A stretch of DNA of 64,000 nt from Bradyrhizobium sp. JYMT SZCCT0428 (GCF_018131075.1 NZ_JAFCLS010000002.1:1-64000); one strand, 5' to 3'. Positions 8,305 to 18,276 are shown, counted from the first letter of the stretch. The notes: generated from the letters alone by a model not told the origin. Made by a program: numbers and translations.

Positions 8305-10911
8305 CTAGAACCGCGCCGAAATCACCATGCTCACGCTGCGGCCCGGCGCCACGAACACGAACGGCGTCGCACTCTGATACAGCGCATCGTAGTAGAGCTT
8401 GTTGGTGATGTTGTAGACGAACAGTTTTGCCGTCCAGTTCTTGTCGACCTTCGCCTCGACGAAGGTATCGAAGCGCCAGAAGCTGGGGAGCGACGTACCC
8501 TGGTTTGCGGCGAGGAACGTGCCGCCGAACATCTCCGAACGGTACACCGCCTGGCCGCCAAGCTCCCAGACGTCGGTGAGCTTGTACTTGCTCAAGATGC
8601 TGAACGATTGATGCGCGACGTTGGCAAGCTTGAGCCCGACATTGCTCGGGTACAGCGTCGGCTGCGGCGACGGAACCAGAGACTTCGTCACCTCGGACTT
8701 CATCAGCACCAGACCGCCGAACACGCTCCATTTGTCGGTGATCTTGCCACCGACGCCAAGGTCGATGCCCTGGATGCGATAGGCGGCACCCGCGGAGATG
8801 CAGGATTGGTTTGTCGGAGGAGCGGTAATCGGAAGGTTATAAGTGCAGCCCAGAGCCGCTAGTTTCGCCAGTGTCGCGGCATCCGTCGTGTTGTTGAAGT
8901 TCTGCGATTCCCGCGCATTTTCCTTCTCGGTCTGGAACAGCGCCGCCGTCACCAGCAAGCGACGGTCGAACAGTTCCCATTTGGTACCGATTTCGATCGC
9001 CTTGTTCTTCTCGGGTCCAAACAACTGATTTGGATTGCCGGGGAGGAAGGGAGCGAGACCGCCATATTGCGAGCTGGTACCGTCGAATTCGGCGCCGACC
9101 GGGTTCGACGACGTCGCATAGGCCGCATAGACGCTGGCATAGGGCAGCGGCTTCAGCGTCAAACCGAGGTTGAAGTTCGGTATGCCGTCTTCCTTTTGCT
9201 GGTTACCCCAGAGCGCCGGGTTGGGATTGGGGCCGGTCGTGCCGAAACCACTCACCTTGACGTTGTAGTTGTCGTAGCGAACGCCGCCATTGAGGATGAC
9301 CAAATCGTTGTAGTTGGCGGTGTCGATCAGATAACCGCTCGTGGTATCGATCGAGATCCTGGTCGGCAGGCCAGTCCACTGCGCGTTGCCGGCGAAAGGC
9401 GCAAACGTGCGCTGGGGATTGAAAATACTTACACCCGTATAGTTGCCGCCCACCGTGGCACCCTCCGAGCTGAGGCCGAAATATTTGTCGATGCTGGAAA
9501 GCTCGCGCGAGTATTCGATGCCGGCGGCCAACGTGTTCCTCCAGCCGCCGAGCTGGGTCTTCCAGACCGCTTCGGTCACGTTGGCGACGTTTTCGCTGGC
9601 CTGGTAGCGGCTCTGCGGATTGAGGCTGAGCGTCCATTGCGGGAGAGCATTGCCGGTTACCGTGATCGGCGCCTCGGGCAGCGTTCCGATGTAGTCCTGC
9701 ACCGAGCGTTGAACCCTGGTCTTGCTGCTCAACGTCAGATCGGGGGTTATGGTGATCTCGCCACCAACCGTGCCGATGTCCTGTTTGATGCTGTAATAGT
9801 CGCGGTTGACCACACCGTAGAACGTGTTGCGGTTGACACCGAAATCCGTGAACGGACCACCGGAAGTATTGGTGAACCCTGTCGCTGGTGCGGGCGTTCC
9901 GGGCCGATAATACGGCACGCCGAAATCAGGCATGCCGTGCAGATTGGTGTGAATGTAGTTGGCCCACAGCTTGACCGAGTCGAGCGGGGTCCACTTCACC
10001 GCGACGAAACCGCCATCGCGGTCGTCCTTGCTGTAGTTGCGGCCGGCGATGCTGGCGTCCTGGAACAGACCGCCGGCGCGGATCGCCAGTGTCGGGCTGA
10101 TCACCTGGTTGACGTCGAGCAAGACCCGCTTGGTGTGGTCGGTCGCGAACGTCGTGTCCATGTTGTAGAAGCTTTTTTCAGTCGTCGCCTGCTTGGTCAC
10201 GATGTTGATCGCACCGCCGGCGGTGCCGCGGCCGGCAAAGGATGAACCCGGCCCGCGGTGAATTTCGACCTGTTCGGTGAAGAAGTTCTCGCGAACGCTG
10301 ACGCCGGCGTCGCGGATGCCGTCGAGGAAGATGTCGTTGCGGGCATCGAAGCCGCGGATGAAGAAGCGGTCACCGAAGGCGTTGCCGCCCTCCCCGGTGC
10401 CGAGCGTGACGCCGGCGGTGTTCAGCACCGCGGATTTCAACGTGGTCGAGTTCTGGTCGGCCAGGACATCCTTGGTCAGCACCGTAATCGTCTTTGGCGT
10501 ATTGAGGATCGGCTCGGGGAACTTGCCTGACGCCTGCACCCGGGTGGCCATGTAGGGCGCGTCGGGATTTGCGTAGGGGTCGCGGTCCGCGCGCAAGCCA
10601 CCGGCATTGGGGAACGGCACCGCCGCCACCGGCGCGACCTGCGGGCGCTGCGCAGCACGGCGCAAGGCGGTGCGTGCGCGGAGTTGGGCCGCCGAAGGCT
10701 TCCCAGCAGCAGGACGCGGGCGAGCGACCGGGGCATCGACCGTCACCGGCGGGAGGCTGGATTGCTGGGCTTCGGCGCCGGAGAACGACGCAACGGCGAT
10801 CAAACCCGCGACCGCCGTGACCGCCTTTCCGGAATTGTTTTCAATGGTTTGATTGACCGAGTTGATCGCTGCCTCGAAACGCAACGATTTCGGTGCTTTT
10901 GCTTTGTTCAT
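8305..10911 (-). CDS. TonB-dependent siderophore receptor
   Basis: This outer-membrane gated channel of about 868 residues imports ferric siderophores. A signal sequence is followed by a TonB box (LPPVTVDAP), a plug domain with the RDNIFLDGIRDAG-like segment, and a 22-strand barrel ending in the C-terminal aromatic SMVISARF. The pattern fits the Fiu/FhuE-like catecholate or hydroxamate group; the ligand cannot be assigned. The ATG at 10911 has AAGGG 7 bases upstream, so the reading frame back to 10962 is not used. It is the first gene of the iron-uptake operon, with three iron-control half-sites about 140-195 bases upstream. Confidence 0.93.
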   Translation of the reverse strand: MNKAKAPKSLRFEAAINSVNQTIENNSGKAVTAVAGLIAVASFSGAEAQQSSLPPVTVDAPVARPRPAAGKPSAAQLRARTALRRAAQRPQVAPVAAVPFPNAGGLRADRDPYANPDAPYMATRVQASGKFPEPILNTPKTITVLTKDVLADQNSTTLKSAVLNTAGVTLGTGEGGNAFGDRFFIRGFDARNDIFLDGIRDAGVSVRENFFTEQVEIHRGPGSSFAGRGTAGGAINIVTKQATTEKSFYNMDTTFATDHTKRVLLDVNQVISPTLAIRAGGLFQDASIAGRNYSKDDRDGGFVAVKWTPLDSVKLWANYIHTNLHGMPDFGVPYYRPGTPAPATGFTNTSGGPFTDFGVNRNTFYGVVNRDYYSIKQDIGTVGGEITITPDLTLSSKTRVQRSVQDYIGTLPEAPITVTGNALPQWTLSLNPQSRYQASENVANVTEAVWKTQLGGWRNTLAAGIEYSRELSSIDKYFGLSSEGATVGGNYTGVSIFNPQRTFAPFAGNAQWTGLPTRISIDTTSGYLIDTANYNDLVILNGGVRYDNYNVKVSGFGTTGPNPNPALWGNQQKEDGIPNFNLGLTLKPLPYASVYAAYATSSNPVGAEFDGTSSQYGGLAPFLPGNPNQLFGPEKNKAIEIGTKWELFDRRLLVTAALFQTEKENARESQNFNNTTDAATLAKLAALGCTYNLPITAPPTNQSCISAGAAYRIQGIDLGVGGKITDKWSVFGGLVLMKSEVTKSLVPSPQPTLYPSNVGLKLANVAHQSFSILSKYKLTDVWELGGQAVYRSEMFGGTFLAANQGTSLPSFWRFDTFVEAKVDKNWTAKLFVYNITNKLYYDALYQSATPFVFVAPGRSVSMVISARF

Positions 10912-11053
10912 GACGCGCCCTTGAATGAAACCTTGGGTTGCGCGCATTTTGTCGCGCGACAATCCGTCCCATTGTGGGTGCTATCGAGCGGGGGAACCGG
11001 GGTCAATGTGATTGCAGCAACACAGAGAAATGAATCGCACCAGTTAAAAGAGA

Positions 11054-11106
11054 TTCTAAACTGCAGTTTGAAAGCGTTCTAAACTTAGATTTGAAACGTT
11101 CTAAAC
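11054..11106 (-). promoter_or_regulatory. Iron-control element (Irr-type) triple half-site
   Basis: The half-site TTCTAAAC occurs three times, at 11054-11061, 11077-11084 and 11099-11106, spaced 23 and 22 bases apart. TTTGAAA motifs lie between them, giving imperfect TTTRGAA-N-TTCTAAA dyads. This matches the iron control element bound by Irr in Bradyrhizobium and relatives (established for that genus). It precedes the siderophore receptor operon. The regulator itself is not in the window, so iron control is inferred. Confidence 0.7.
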
Positions 11107-11156
11107 TGTTGCAAGAAACGGCTGGGACACAAGGCTTTCTCAGATTCCGGCTTTGA

Positions 11157-11396
11157 TCAATCCGAGATCGGCGGCTTCATCAGCGAAAACAACTCATCGA
11201 CTTTCGCTTGCGCGACCTGCCGCACCCGCTCGGTGTTTTCCATCCCGGCGATGTTGACGCCCTTGACCACCGCTTTGATCTCGTCGCGGAAATCGGTGAG
11301 AAACCGCAACGGATCGGGCGAGCTGTTGGCGACGCGCGCGATCAATCCCGTGACCAGGATCTCGCAGGCCATCATGCGTCCGTTCAACTCGTCCAT
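11157..11396 (-). CDS. Small hypothetical protein
   Basis: This predicted 79-residue, mostly helical protein (ACEILVTGLIARVANSS ... VDELFSLMKPPISD) has no family I recognise. The ATG at 11396 has GGGAG 7-8 bases upstream, which favours it over the longer frame opening at 11678. The upstream part of that frame is rich in arginine and serine and looks non-coding. It sits between the iron-uptake operon and the efflux operon, on the opposite strand to the latter. Confidence 0.55.
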   Translation of the reverse strand: MDELNGRMMACEILVTGLIARVANSSPDPLRFLTDFRDEIKAVVKGVNIAGMENTERVRQVAQAKVDELFSLMKPPISD

Positions 11397-11798
11397 CACA
11401 TGCTCCCAATGTCGCAACGTTGCTCGCGCGCTATGGACGACATCCAGTCGTGTTTCAACCATTTCGAAAACGACGCGACCAAAAACCGTGCGGGAGCTTC
11501 GACGAGCGGTCGATCGCATCGCGCGAAGCGCAGAGGCGATGTCGTCCGGCTTCAACAGAACTCGTCTCGCCACGACGCTTGATACATTCACCGCGATGCG
11601 GTGGGCGAACGCCCGGCGAGTTGCGCAATCGGCAGGCATTGCGGAGCTACATTTTTGATCAAGCTGCCAGCCTCTCAAACCTTTCCAATTGTTTAGGATT
11701 CTTCAAGTCTTAGTGTGTTTACAGCCAAACGGCGCGCATATTACACCGGACTTCGCTGGGGACTCGTTTGAATACCCTCCCGAACCCAAGAAGCCTCG

Positions 11799-12968
11799 AT
11801 GTCCAAATCGCGCGCGATCCGTCTGTTATTGCTGATCGGTGCAATGGCCGGGCTCGGCTATTTCGGCTGGCAGCGTTTGCATGGCGAAGACCACGCCGCG
11901 CAGGCGGCTGGTTCCCAGCAGCGCGCACCGGCCCGCGTCGCCGTCAAGACCGCCGCCGTCGAGAAGGCGGATTTCCCGGTCTATCTGACCGGCCTTGGCA
12001 CGGTGCAAGGCTTTAATACGGTCCTGGTCCGCACCCGCGTCGATGGCCAGATCAACCGGATCGCCTTCCAGGAGGGCCAGTTCGTCAAGCAGGGCGATAC
12101 GCTGGTCGAGATCGATCCGCGGCCGTTCCAGGCGACGCTCGATCAGGCCAAGGCCAAGAAAGCCCAGGACGAAGCCAATCTCGCCAACGCCAGTCTCGAT
12201 TTGCAACGCTTTACCAAGCTCGGCGAATTCGCGACCCGGCAGCAAACCGATACCCAGCGCTCCACCGTCGCGCAGCTGACGGCGCAGATCGAGGCCGATG
12301 CCGCGGCCATTTTCAATGCGCAAACCCAGCTCGACTACGCCACCATCAAGGCGCCGATCTCCGGGGTTGCGGGCCTGCGCCAGGTCGACGTCGGCAACAT
12401 CGTCAATGCCGCGACCCAGACCGGCATCGTGACCATCGCGCAGATCGAGCCGATCGCCGTGATCTTCACCGCCCCCGAAGATCAGCTGCCCGATATCAGG
12501 GCTGCACTTGCGGCGGCGCCGCCGGAGACGATCGCGCTGTCGACCGACGGCAAGCGCGTGCTGTCGACGGGAACGCTGGCGCTGATCAACAACCAGGTCG
12601 ACACCACGAGCGGCACGATCCGGCTCAAGGCGCTGTTCGACAACAAGGATCATGCGCTGTGGCCGGGCCAGTCGGTTTCGACCCGGCTTTTGATTGCGAC
12701 GCTGAAGGACGCCACCGTGGTGCCCGACGATGCGGTTCAGCATGGAGCCGACGGCCTCTACGCCTTTACGGTCGACCAGGACAACAAGGCCGCCCTGCGC
12801 AAGATCAAGGTGACGCGGTCGATCGACGGCCGCTCCGTGATCGATGAGGGATTGTCGCCCGGCGAGCAGGTAATCACGGCAGGCCAATACAAGGTGCAGC
12901 CGGGCACGCTGGTTTCGACCGCGGTCGCAAGTTCGGACCCGGTGCCGGCCAAGGTCGGCCAAAAATGA
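11799..12968 (+). CDS. RND efflux periplasmic adaptor (MdtA-like)
   Basis: This 389-residue membrane fusion protein links an RND pump to an outer-membrane channel. It has an N-terminal membrane anchor (residues 7-25), the biotinyl-lipoyl-like motif around VDGQINRIAFQEGQFVKQGD, a helical hairpin and beta-barrel domains. The TIKAPISGVAGLRQVDVGNIV segment is typical of HlyD/MdtA-type adaptors. The stop codon overlaps the pump gene by 4 bases (ATGA), so the two are co-translated. No TolC-like gene follows, so the pump probably uses a channel encoded elsewhere. The substrates cannot be read from the sequence. Confidence 0.93.
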   Translation: MSKSRAIRLLLLIGAMAGLGYFGWQRLHGEDHAAQAAGSQQRAPARVAVKTAAVEKADFPVYLTGLGTVQGFNTVLVRTRVDGQINRIAFQEGQFVKQGDTLVEIDPRPFQATLDQAKAKKAQDEANLANASLDLQRFTKLGEFATRQQTDTQRSTVAQLTAQIEADAAAIFNAQTQLDYATIKAPISGVAGLRQVDVGNIVNAATQTGIVTIAQIEPIAVIFTAPEDQLPDIRAALAAAPPETIALSTDGKRVLSTGTLALINNQVDTTSGTIRLKALFDNKDHALWPGQSVSTRLLIATLKDATVVPDDAVQHGADGLYAFTVDQDNKAALRKIKVTRSIDGRSVIDEGLSPGEQVITAGQYKVQPGTLVSTAVASSDPVPAKVGQK

Positions 12969-15900
12969 GCGGCGGAATCTCCGCACCCTTCATTCGCTAC
13001 CCCATCGGCACCTCGCTGATGATGGCCGGCATCCTGTTCATCGGTCTCGTCGCCTATCCGCTGCTGCCGGTGGCCCCGCTGCCGCAGGTCGATTTTCCAA
13101 CGATCCAGGTCTCCGCCAGCCTGCCGGGCGGCAGTCCGGAGACCATGGCCTCGTCGGTGGCGCAGCCGCTGGAGCGCCAGCTCGCGCAAATTCCCGGCAT
13201 CGCGCAGATGACCTCGACCAGCTATCTCGGCACGTCAGCGGTCACCATCCAGTTCGATCTCAACCGTTCGATCGACGGCGCCGCCAACGACGTGCAGGCC
13301 GCGATCAACGCCGCCGGCGGCCAATTGCCGAAGAACCTCCCCTCGCCGCCGACCTATCGCAAGGTCAACCCGGCGGATTCGCCGATCCTGCTGCTGTCGG
13401 CGACGTCGGACACGCTGCCGCTGACATCAGTCAGCGATGCCGTCGACACCCAGCTCGCCCAGCAGATCAGCCAGATCTCGGGCGTCGCCCAGGTCATCAT
13501 TGGCGGGCAACAAAAACCCGCGATCCGCATCCAGATCGATCCCGCCAAGCTGGTCGCCAAGGGCCTGTCGATGGAGGATGTGCGCAGCCAGATCGCGATC
13601 ACCACCGTCGACAGCCCGAAGGGCAATATCGACGGCGCCACCCGCGCCTACACCATCTATGCCAACGACCAGCTGCTCGATTCCAAGAACTGGAACGACG
13701 TCATCATCGCCTATCGCAATGGCGGTCCGCTGCGGGTTCGCGATATCGGCCAGGCCGTCACCGGCCCGGAAGACGCCAAGCAGGCGGCCTGGGCCAACGG
13801 CAAGCGCGGCGTGTTCCTCGTCGTGTTCAAACAGCCCGGCGCCAACGTCATCGACACCGTCGACAAGATCAAGGCGACGCTGCCGCGGCTGGTCGCGGCG
13901 ATCCCGCCTGCGATCAAGATCGAGGTCATCAGCGACCGCACCCAGACCATCCGCGCCGCGGTCGAGGACGTGCAATTCACGCTGCTTCTGACCATCGCGC
14001 TGGTCGTGATGGTAATCTTCATCTTCCTGCGCAGCTTCTGGGCCACCGTGATCCCGACCATCACGGTGCCACTGGCCTTGCTCGGCGCCTGCGCGCTGAT
14101 GTGGGTATTCGGCTATTCGCTCGACAATCTGTCGTTGATGGCGCTCACCATCGCCGTCGGCTTCGTCGTCGACGACGCCATCGTGATGCTGGAGAACATC
14201 ACCCGCTATATCGAGGAAGGCGAAACGCCGATGGCCGCCGCCTTCAAGGGCGCCAGCGAAATCGGCTTCACCATCGTTTCGATCTCGATTTCGCTGGTCG
14301 CGGTGCTGATCCCGCTGCTGCTGATGGGCGGCATCATCGGCCGGCTGTTCCGTGAATTCGCGGTCACGCTGGCGATGACGATCTTCGTATCGATGATCGT
14401 ATCCTTGACGCTGACGCCGATGATGGCCTCGCGCTTCCTCAGGTCGCATCATGAGACCAGGCATGGCCGCTTCTACCAATGGAGCGAAAGCGCGTTCGAC
14501 GCCATGCTTCGCGCCTATGAGCGCGGGCTCGATCTTGCGCTGCGCTGGAAATTCACGACGCTGATGATCTTCTTCGCCACGCTCGGATTGTCGGTCTACC
14601 TGTTCGTGATCATCCCGAAAGGTTTCTTCCCGCAGCAGGACGTCGGCCTGATCACCGCCACGTCCGAGGCCAGCCAGGACATCTCGTTCGCCGACATGAA
14701 GCGCCACCAGGAGGAGCTCGGCAAGATCGTGATGGCCGACCCTGACGTCGCGACCATCGCCATGAACATTGGCGGCAGCGGCAGGGCCGGCAACAACGGC
14801 AACATGTTCATCACGCTGAAGCCGCGCAACGAGCGCAAGGCGTCAGCGCAGGAGATCATCGCCCGGCTGCGCCCCAAACTGGACAAGGTCGAGGGCGCCC
14901 GGCTCTATATGCAGGCGGCGCAGGACGTGCGGCTGGGCGGCCGGCCGACGCGAACCCAGTTCGAATTCACGCTGCAGGACGCCAATCTGGCCGAACTGAA
15001 CGAATGGGCGCCGAAGATCCTGGCCAAGATGCAGACGCTGCCCGAACTGCGCGACGTCGCGACCGACCAGCAGACCAACGGCACCACGGTGGAACTGAAG
15101 ATCAATCGCGACACCGCCTCGCGCTACGGCATCCAGCCGCAATTGATCGACGACACGCTGTACGACGCCTTTGGCCAGCGCCAGGTGACGCAGTACTTCA
15201 CACAGCTCAACAGCTATCACGTGATCCTCGAGGTGTTGCCGGAATTGCAGGGCAGCATCGACACCCTGAACAAGATCTATGTGAAGTCCCCGACGACAGG
15301 CGACCAGGTGCCGCTGTCGACGTTTGCGAAATGGACCAGCGTGCCGGTGCGGCCGCTGTCGATCAGCCACCAGGGCCAGTTCCCGGCGATCACGATCAGC
15401 TTCAACCTCGGCCAGGGCGTGGCGCTGGGCCAGGCGACCAACGCGGTTCAGAAGGCGATGGTCGAGATCGGCGCGCCGACGACGCTCAACTCGAGTTTCC
15501 AGGGCACCGCGCAGGCCTTCCAGCAATCGCTCGGCACCGTGCCGCTGCTGATCCTCGCGGCCCTCGTGGTCGTCTATCTGATCCTCGGCATTCTCTATGA
15601 GAGCTATATCCACCCGATCACGATCCTGTCGACGCTGCCGTCGGCCGGCGTCGGGGCGCTGGCGATCCTGATGCTGTTCGGATTTGACTTCAGCCTGATC
15701 GCGCTGATCGGCATCGTTCTGTTGATCGGCATCGTGAAGAAGAACGGCATCATGATGGTCGATTTTGCGATTACGGCCGAGCGCGACGAGCAGCTGGAGC
15801 CGGAGGCCGCGATCCGAAAGGCGGCGCTGCTGCGCTTCCGCCCCATTATGATGACGACGATGGCAGCCCTGCTCGGCGGCGTGCCGCTGATGCTCGGCAC

Positions 15901-16111
15901 CGGTACCGGATCGGAAATCCGCCAGCCGCTCGGCTATGCCATGGTCGGCGGCCTCATCGTCAGCCAGGCGCTGACGCTGTTCACGACGCCGGTGATCTAT
16001 CTCTATCTCGACCGGCTCTCCAATGCGTTTGCGCGCTGGGGACGACCGGCGCATCCCGATCACGAAGCCGATCCGGAACAACAGGGCGCGGTCAAGCAAG
16101 CCGCCGAGTGA
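12965..16111 (+). CDS. RND multidrug efflux permease (MdtB/MdtC-like)
   Basis: At 1048 residues this is the normal length for an HAE-1 RND inner-membrane pump. It shows the amino-terminal membrane helix, the PLPQVDFPTIQVSASLPGGS porter-domain start, and the double central helix bundle. The helix 4 segment VVDDAIVMLENITRYIEEG includes the conserved aspartate pair used in proton relay. A second porter and helix set ends the protein. It partners the adaptor encoded immediately upstream. MdtB and MdtC normally form a hetero-trimer; here only one permease gene is present, so a homotrimer is likely. Confidence 0.95.
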   Translation: MSGGISAPFIRYPIGTSLMMAGILFIGLVAYPLLPVAPLPQVDFPTIQVSASLPGGSPETMASSVAQPLERQLAQIPGIAQMTSTSYLGTSAVTIQFDLNRSIDGAANDVQAAINAAGGQLPKNLPSPPTYRKVNPADSPILLLSATSDTLPLTSVSDAVDTQLAQQISQISGVAQVIIGGQQKPAIRIQIDPAKLVAKGLSMEDVRSQIAITTVDSPKGNIDGATRAYTIYANDQLLDSKNWNDVIIAYRNGGPLRVRDIGQAVTGPEDAKQAAWANGKRGVFLVVFKQPGANVIDTVDKIKATLPRLVAAIPPAIKIEVISDRTQTIRAAVEDVQFTLLLTIALVVMVIFIFLRSFWATVIPTITVPLALLGACALMWVFGYSLDNLSLMALTIAVGFVVDDAIVMLENITRYIEEGETPMAAAFKGASEIGFTIVSISISLVAVLIPLLLMGGIIGRLFREFAVTLAMTIFVSMIVSLTLTPMMASRFLRSHHETRHGRFYQWSESAFDAMLRAYERGLDLALRWKFTTLMIFFATLGLSVYLFVIIPKGFFPQQDVGLITATSEASQDISFADMKRHQEELGKIVMADPDVATIAMNIGGSGRAGNNGNMFITLKPRNERKASAQEIIARLRPKLDKVEGARLYMQAAQDVRLGGRPTRTQFEFTLQDANLAELNEWAPKILAKMQTLPELRDVATDQQTNGTTVELKINRDTASRYGIQPQLIDDTLYDAFGQRQVTQYFTQLNSYHVILEVLPELQGSIDTLNKIYVKSPTTGDQVPLSTFAKWTSVPVRPLSISHQGQFPAITISFNLGQGVALGQATNAVQKAMVEIGAPTTLNSSFQGTAQAFQQSLGTVPLLILAALVVVYLILGILYESYIHPITILSTLPSAGVGALAILMLFGFDFSLIALIGIVLLIGIVKKNGIMMVDFAITAERDEQLEPEAAIRKAALLRFRPIMMTTMAALLGGVPLMLGTGTGSEIRQPLGYAMVGGLIVSQALTLFTTPVIYLYLDRLSNAFARWGRPAHPDHEADPEQQGAVKQAAE

Positions 16112-16234
16112 ACCGGCTTTGCGCGTGATGGATTGCCAGTGATTTAACCCTGCAAGCGATCTGGCTGGCGAGTTACTTGACTTTGCGCCCCTGACGGCAC
16201 ATCCGAGAGCGACATATTTCGGAGCCGGATCACA

Positions 16235-16813
16235 GTGAAAATTTCAGCAACGCTCGCATTCGCCGTCGCCGTTTCGTTTGCCTCGCCCGGCTTCGCCCAG
16301 GCGCCGCAGGCACCCAAGGCCAAGTCGGCGCCGCGTGCAGCCCAGGCAACGCCATCGCCGACTCCTACCCCGCAGGCCGATGCAGCGCCGGCCAACACCC
16401 CCGCCCCTCCCGGCTGGGTTGCGCGCTGCTCTAGCCCAAGCCGCGACGCGCCGCTCGAATGCGCGGTCGAACAAAGCGCGGTTCTGACCAAGACCGGACA
16501 GGTGATCGTGCTGCTCAACATCCGCGTCGCCGGCGACAACCGCCAGCCGATCGCCATCATCCAGTTGCCGCTTGGATTAAACCTGCCGGCGGGCGCCAAG
16601 CTCCAGGTCGACGACGGCAAGGTTTCGGATCTGCAGATCCAGACCTGCGAGCAACGCGGCTGCTACGCCAACAGCCCGATCCCGGCGGATATGCTGGCGG
16701 CGATGAAATCCGGCAAGCAACTCAAAGTGTCGTTCCAGAACATGGCCAAGGAAAGCATCACCATTCCGATGCCGCTCGCCGACTTCGCCGCGGCCTACGA
16801 CAAGATCAAGTAA
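16235..16813 (+). CDS. Invasion-associated locus B (IalB) family protein
   Basis: The 192-residue protein has a clear signal peptide ending near FAQA, a proline-alanine-rich linker to about residue 60, and the IalB domain (WVARCSS ... CEQRGCYANSPI ... PLADFAAAYDKI). Conserved cysteines in RCSS, LECAV and CEQRGC probably form disulfides in the periplasm. IalB was named for erythrocyte invasion in Bartonella, but homologues are common in free-living alphaproteobacteria with no known role. The GTG start at 16235 has GGAG 10 bases upstream. It is probably monocistronic. Confidence 0.87.
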   Translation: MKISATLAFAVAVSFASPGFAQAPQAPKAKSAPRAAQATPSPTPTPQADAAPANTPAPPGWVARCSSPSRDAPLECAVEQSAVLTKTGQVIVLLNIRVAGDNRQPIAIIQLPLGLNLPAGAKLQVDDGKVSDLQIQTCEQRGCYANSPIPADMLAAMKSGKQLKVSFQNMAKESITIPMPLADFAAAYDKIK

Positions 16814-16825
16814 CGGCGCGACGGC

Positions 16826-17569
16826 TCAGGCGACCGCCCCCGGCAGCGGCAACTCCGCTTTGACGGCCACATAGACGGTGTTGCTGGCATCGTGATCCCC
16901 GCGCCAATTGTCGAAAGTCACGACATGGGTTGTCGAGGTCGCAAAGGCGCCGGCCAGCACGCGTTCGAATGCATCGTCGGGTGGATCGTTCGACCACAGC
17001 GCGAATACCCCGCCCGGCTGCAGATGGCCGGCGAGTTGTGCCAGCCCTTCCGGCTCGTACAGCGCGGCGTGCCGCGGATGCAGCAGCTTGCGCGGCGAGT
17101 GATCGATATCGACCAGCACAGCATCGAAACGGCGGCCCTGTGAAGCCGTATCGAAGCCTTCGGCGGAAGACGACATCGCGAAGAAATCGCCATGGGCCAG
17201 GCGGCAGCGCGGATCGCCGGTGAGTTCCTTGCCGAGCGGCAGCAATCCCTGCTCGTGCCATTCGATCACCTCGGAAAGCGCATCGACCACGATCAACGAT
17301 CGCACCCCGGCGTTTTCGAGCACCGCGCGCGCGGTGTAGCCGAGCCCGAGGCCACCGACCACCACGTCCAGATCCGCGCGACCATGCGCCGCGAGGCCAA
17401 GCCGGGCCAGTTCGATTTCGGCCAACGTGAATTGGCTCGACATCAGAAACTCGTCGCCGAGCTTGATTTCATAAACATCGATATCGGACATCGGCCGCCT
17501 GCGCCGCCGCAGGCTGAGCACGCCCATCGGCGTCGGGCGAAAGTCCAGTTCTTCGAACGAAAGGCTCAT
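16826..17569 (-). CDS. Spermidine-synthase-like methyltransferase-fold protein
   Basis: The protein of about 247 residues has the Rossmann-type fold of the spermidine synthase/SAM-methyltransferase superfamily. VVVGGLGLGYTARAVLE is the nucleotide-binding glycine loop, VVDALSEVIEW the acidic second strand, and FDAVLVDIDHSP the catalytic-site strand. Polyamine synthesis is not proven, since many stand-alone members of this group are methyltransferases of unknown substrate. I chose the ATG at 17569 (MSLSFEELDF) because residues upstream of it in the longer frame are arginine-rich and unlike coding sequence. It converges with the ialB-like gene 12 bases away. Confidence 0.82.
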   Translation of the reverse strand: MSLSFEELDFRPTPMGVLSLRRRRRPMSDIDVYEIKLGDEFLMSSQFTLAEIELARLGLAAHGRADLDVVVGGLGLGYTARAVLENAGVRSLIVVDALSEVIEWHEQGLLPLGKELTGDPRCRLAHGDFFAMSSSAEGFDTASQGRRFDAVLVDIDHSPRKLLHPRHAALYEPEGLAQLAGHLQPGGVFALWSNDPPDDAFERVLAGAFATSTTHVVTFDNWRGDHDASNTVYVAVKAELPLPGAVA

Positions 17570-17769
17570 CGGCCAAGGCCTGACTGCGGCCCGGCCGCGT
17601 CGTAAAATACCGGCGGATTTTCCGGTCCCCATGCAACAACGCCTTCCCCGCGCGCTTGCCAAGGGCGCAAGGTAGCGAGTAGAAGGGCGCCAGTTCGCCG
17701 GATTCTTGAAATCCGGGCGCGAGAAATTGCCAGCCGACTCGCTAAGTCATTGATTCGTTGAGCAATTCT

Positions 17770-17843
17770 TGGGGAATGGTGTAACGGTAGCACAACAGAC
17801 TCTGACTCTGTTTGTCTAGGTTCGAATCCTAGTTCCCCAGCCA
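17770..17843 (+). tRNA. tRNA-Gln (anticodon CUG)
   Basis: All cloverleaf elements are visible. The acceptor stem is TGGGGAA pairing with TTCCCCA, the D-arm is TGTAACGGTAGCACA, and the anticodon stem ACAGA/TCTGT carries the loop CTCTGAC with anticodon CTG. The T-arm is CTAGG-TTCGAAT-CCTAG. Discriminator G and an encoded CCA end it at 17843. DNA downstream is decayed and mobile-element-like, so this tRNA is a plausible island insertion site. Confidence 0.97.
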
Positions 17844-18276
17844 GCTAAGCCATTTGAAAACAAAGACTTTTCAATTCTGGAACTTTGAGCGACTAGAATA
17901 CAGCCCGACCAAAATGGACAAAAAGGGTCCATCGCTGGTGAAAAGTTACGGCAGAGTTACGGCAAGTGTTCGCACTGTGTTCTGACAACTGAAAATAGTG
18001 ATCGCCTCCACTTAAATCTAAGCCCGGCCATAAGGCCAAGGCTACAATTCAGCAATGCGGTGATATCGAAACTGGGTCGCGCGGGCGTGCGCAACACAGC
18101 TTTCAAATCTTGCTCTAAAGACTACTCCATCGGTAGGATTCCGCAGTAGAAGCGCCTTCTGTTGTTGGCAGATTTGTTGCAAAAGTCGCTTGCTGCTGAT
18201 CGTGGATCGTCAGTCACCTCGTTGGAAGTGCCGGCGTTGATCTGCCGGCCCTAACGCCCTCTACGCAACTCCAACG
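17844..18276. other. Gene-free stretch downstream of tRNA-Gln
   Basis: No open frame with coding character is seen. A short direct repeat, GTTACGGCA, occurs twice separated by two bases near 17945-17964. The right end (from about 18170) probably includes the flank of the broken insertion sequence that follows. No integrase gene or duplicate of the tRNA end was found here. Confidence 0.5.

Noticed and set aside
7333-8862. 509-codon plus-strand frame opposite exbB, piuC and the receptor
   Set aside because: Shadow frame caused by high G+C in the third codon position of the real minus-strand genes.
13427-16099. Minus-strand frames of more than 400 codons inside the RND permease gene
   Set aside because: The plus strand encodes a full-length RND pump with all motifs; the antisense text is Asp/Arg/His-rich and lacks domains.
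17940-17970. Possible integrase attachment site in the GTTACGGCA direct repeat
   Set aside because: Only a 9-base repeat, no integrase gene and no matching copy elsewhere in the window.
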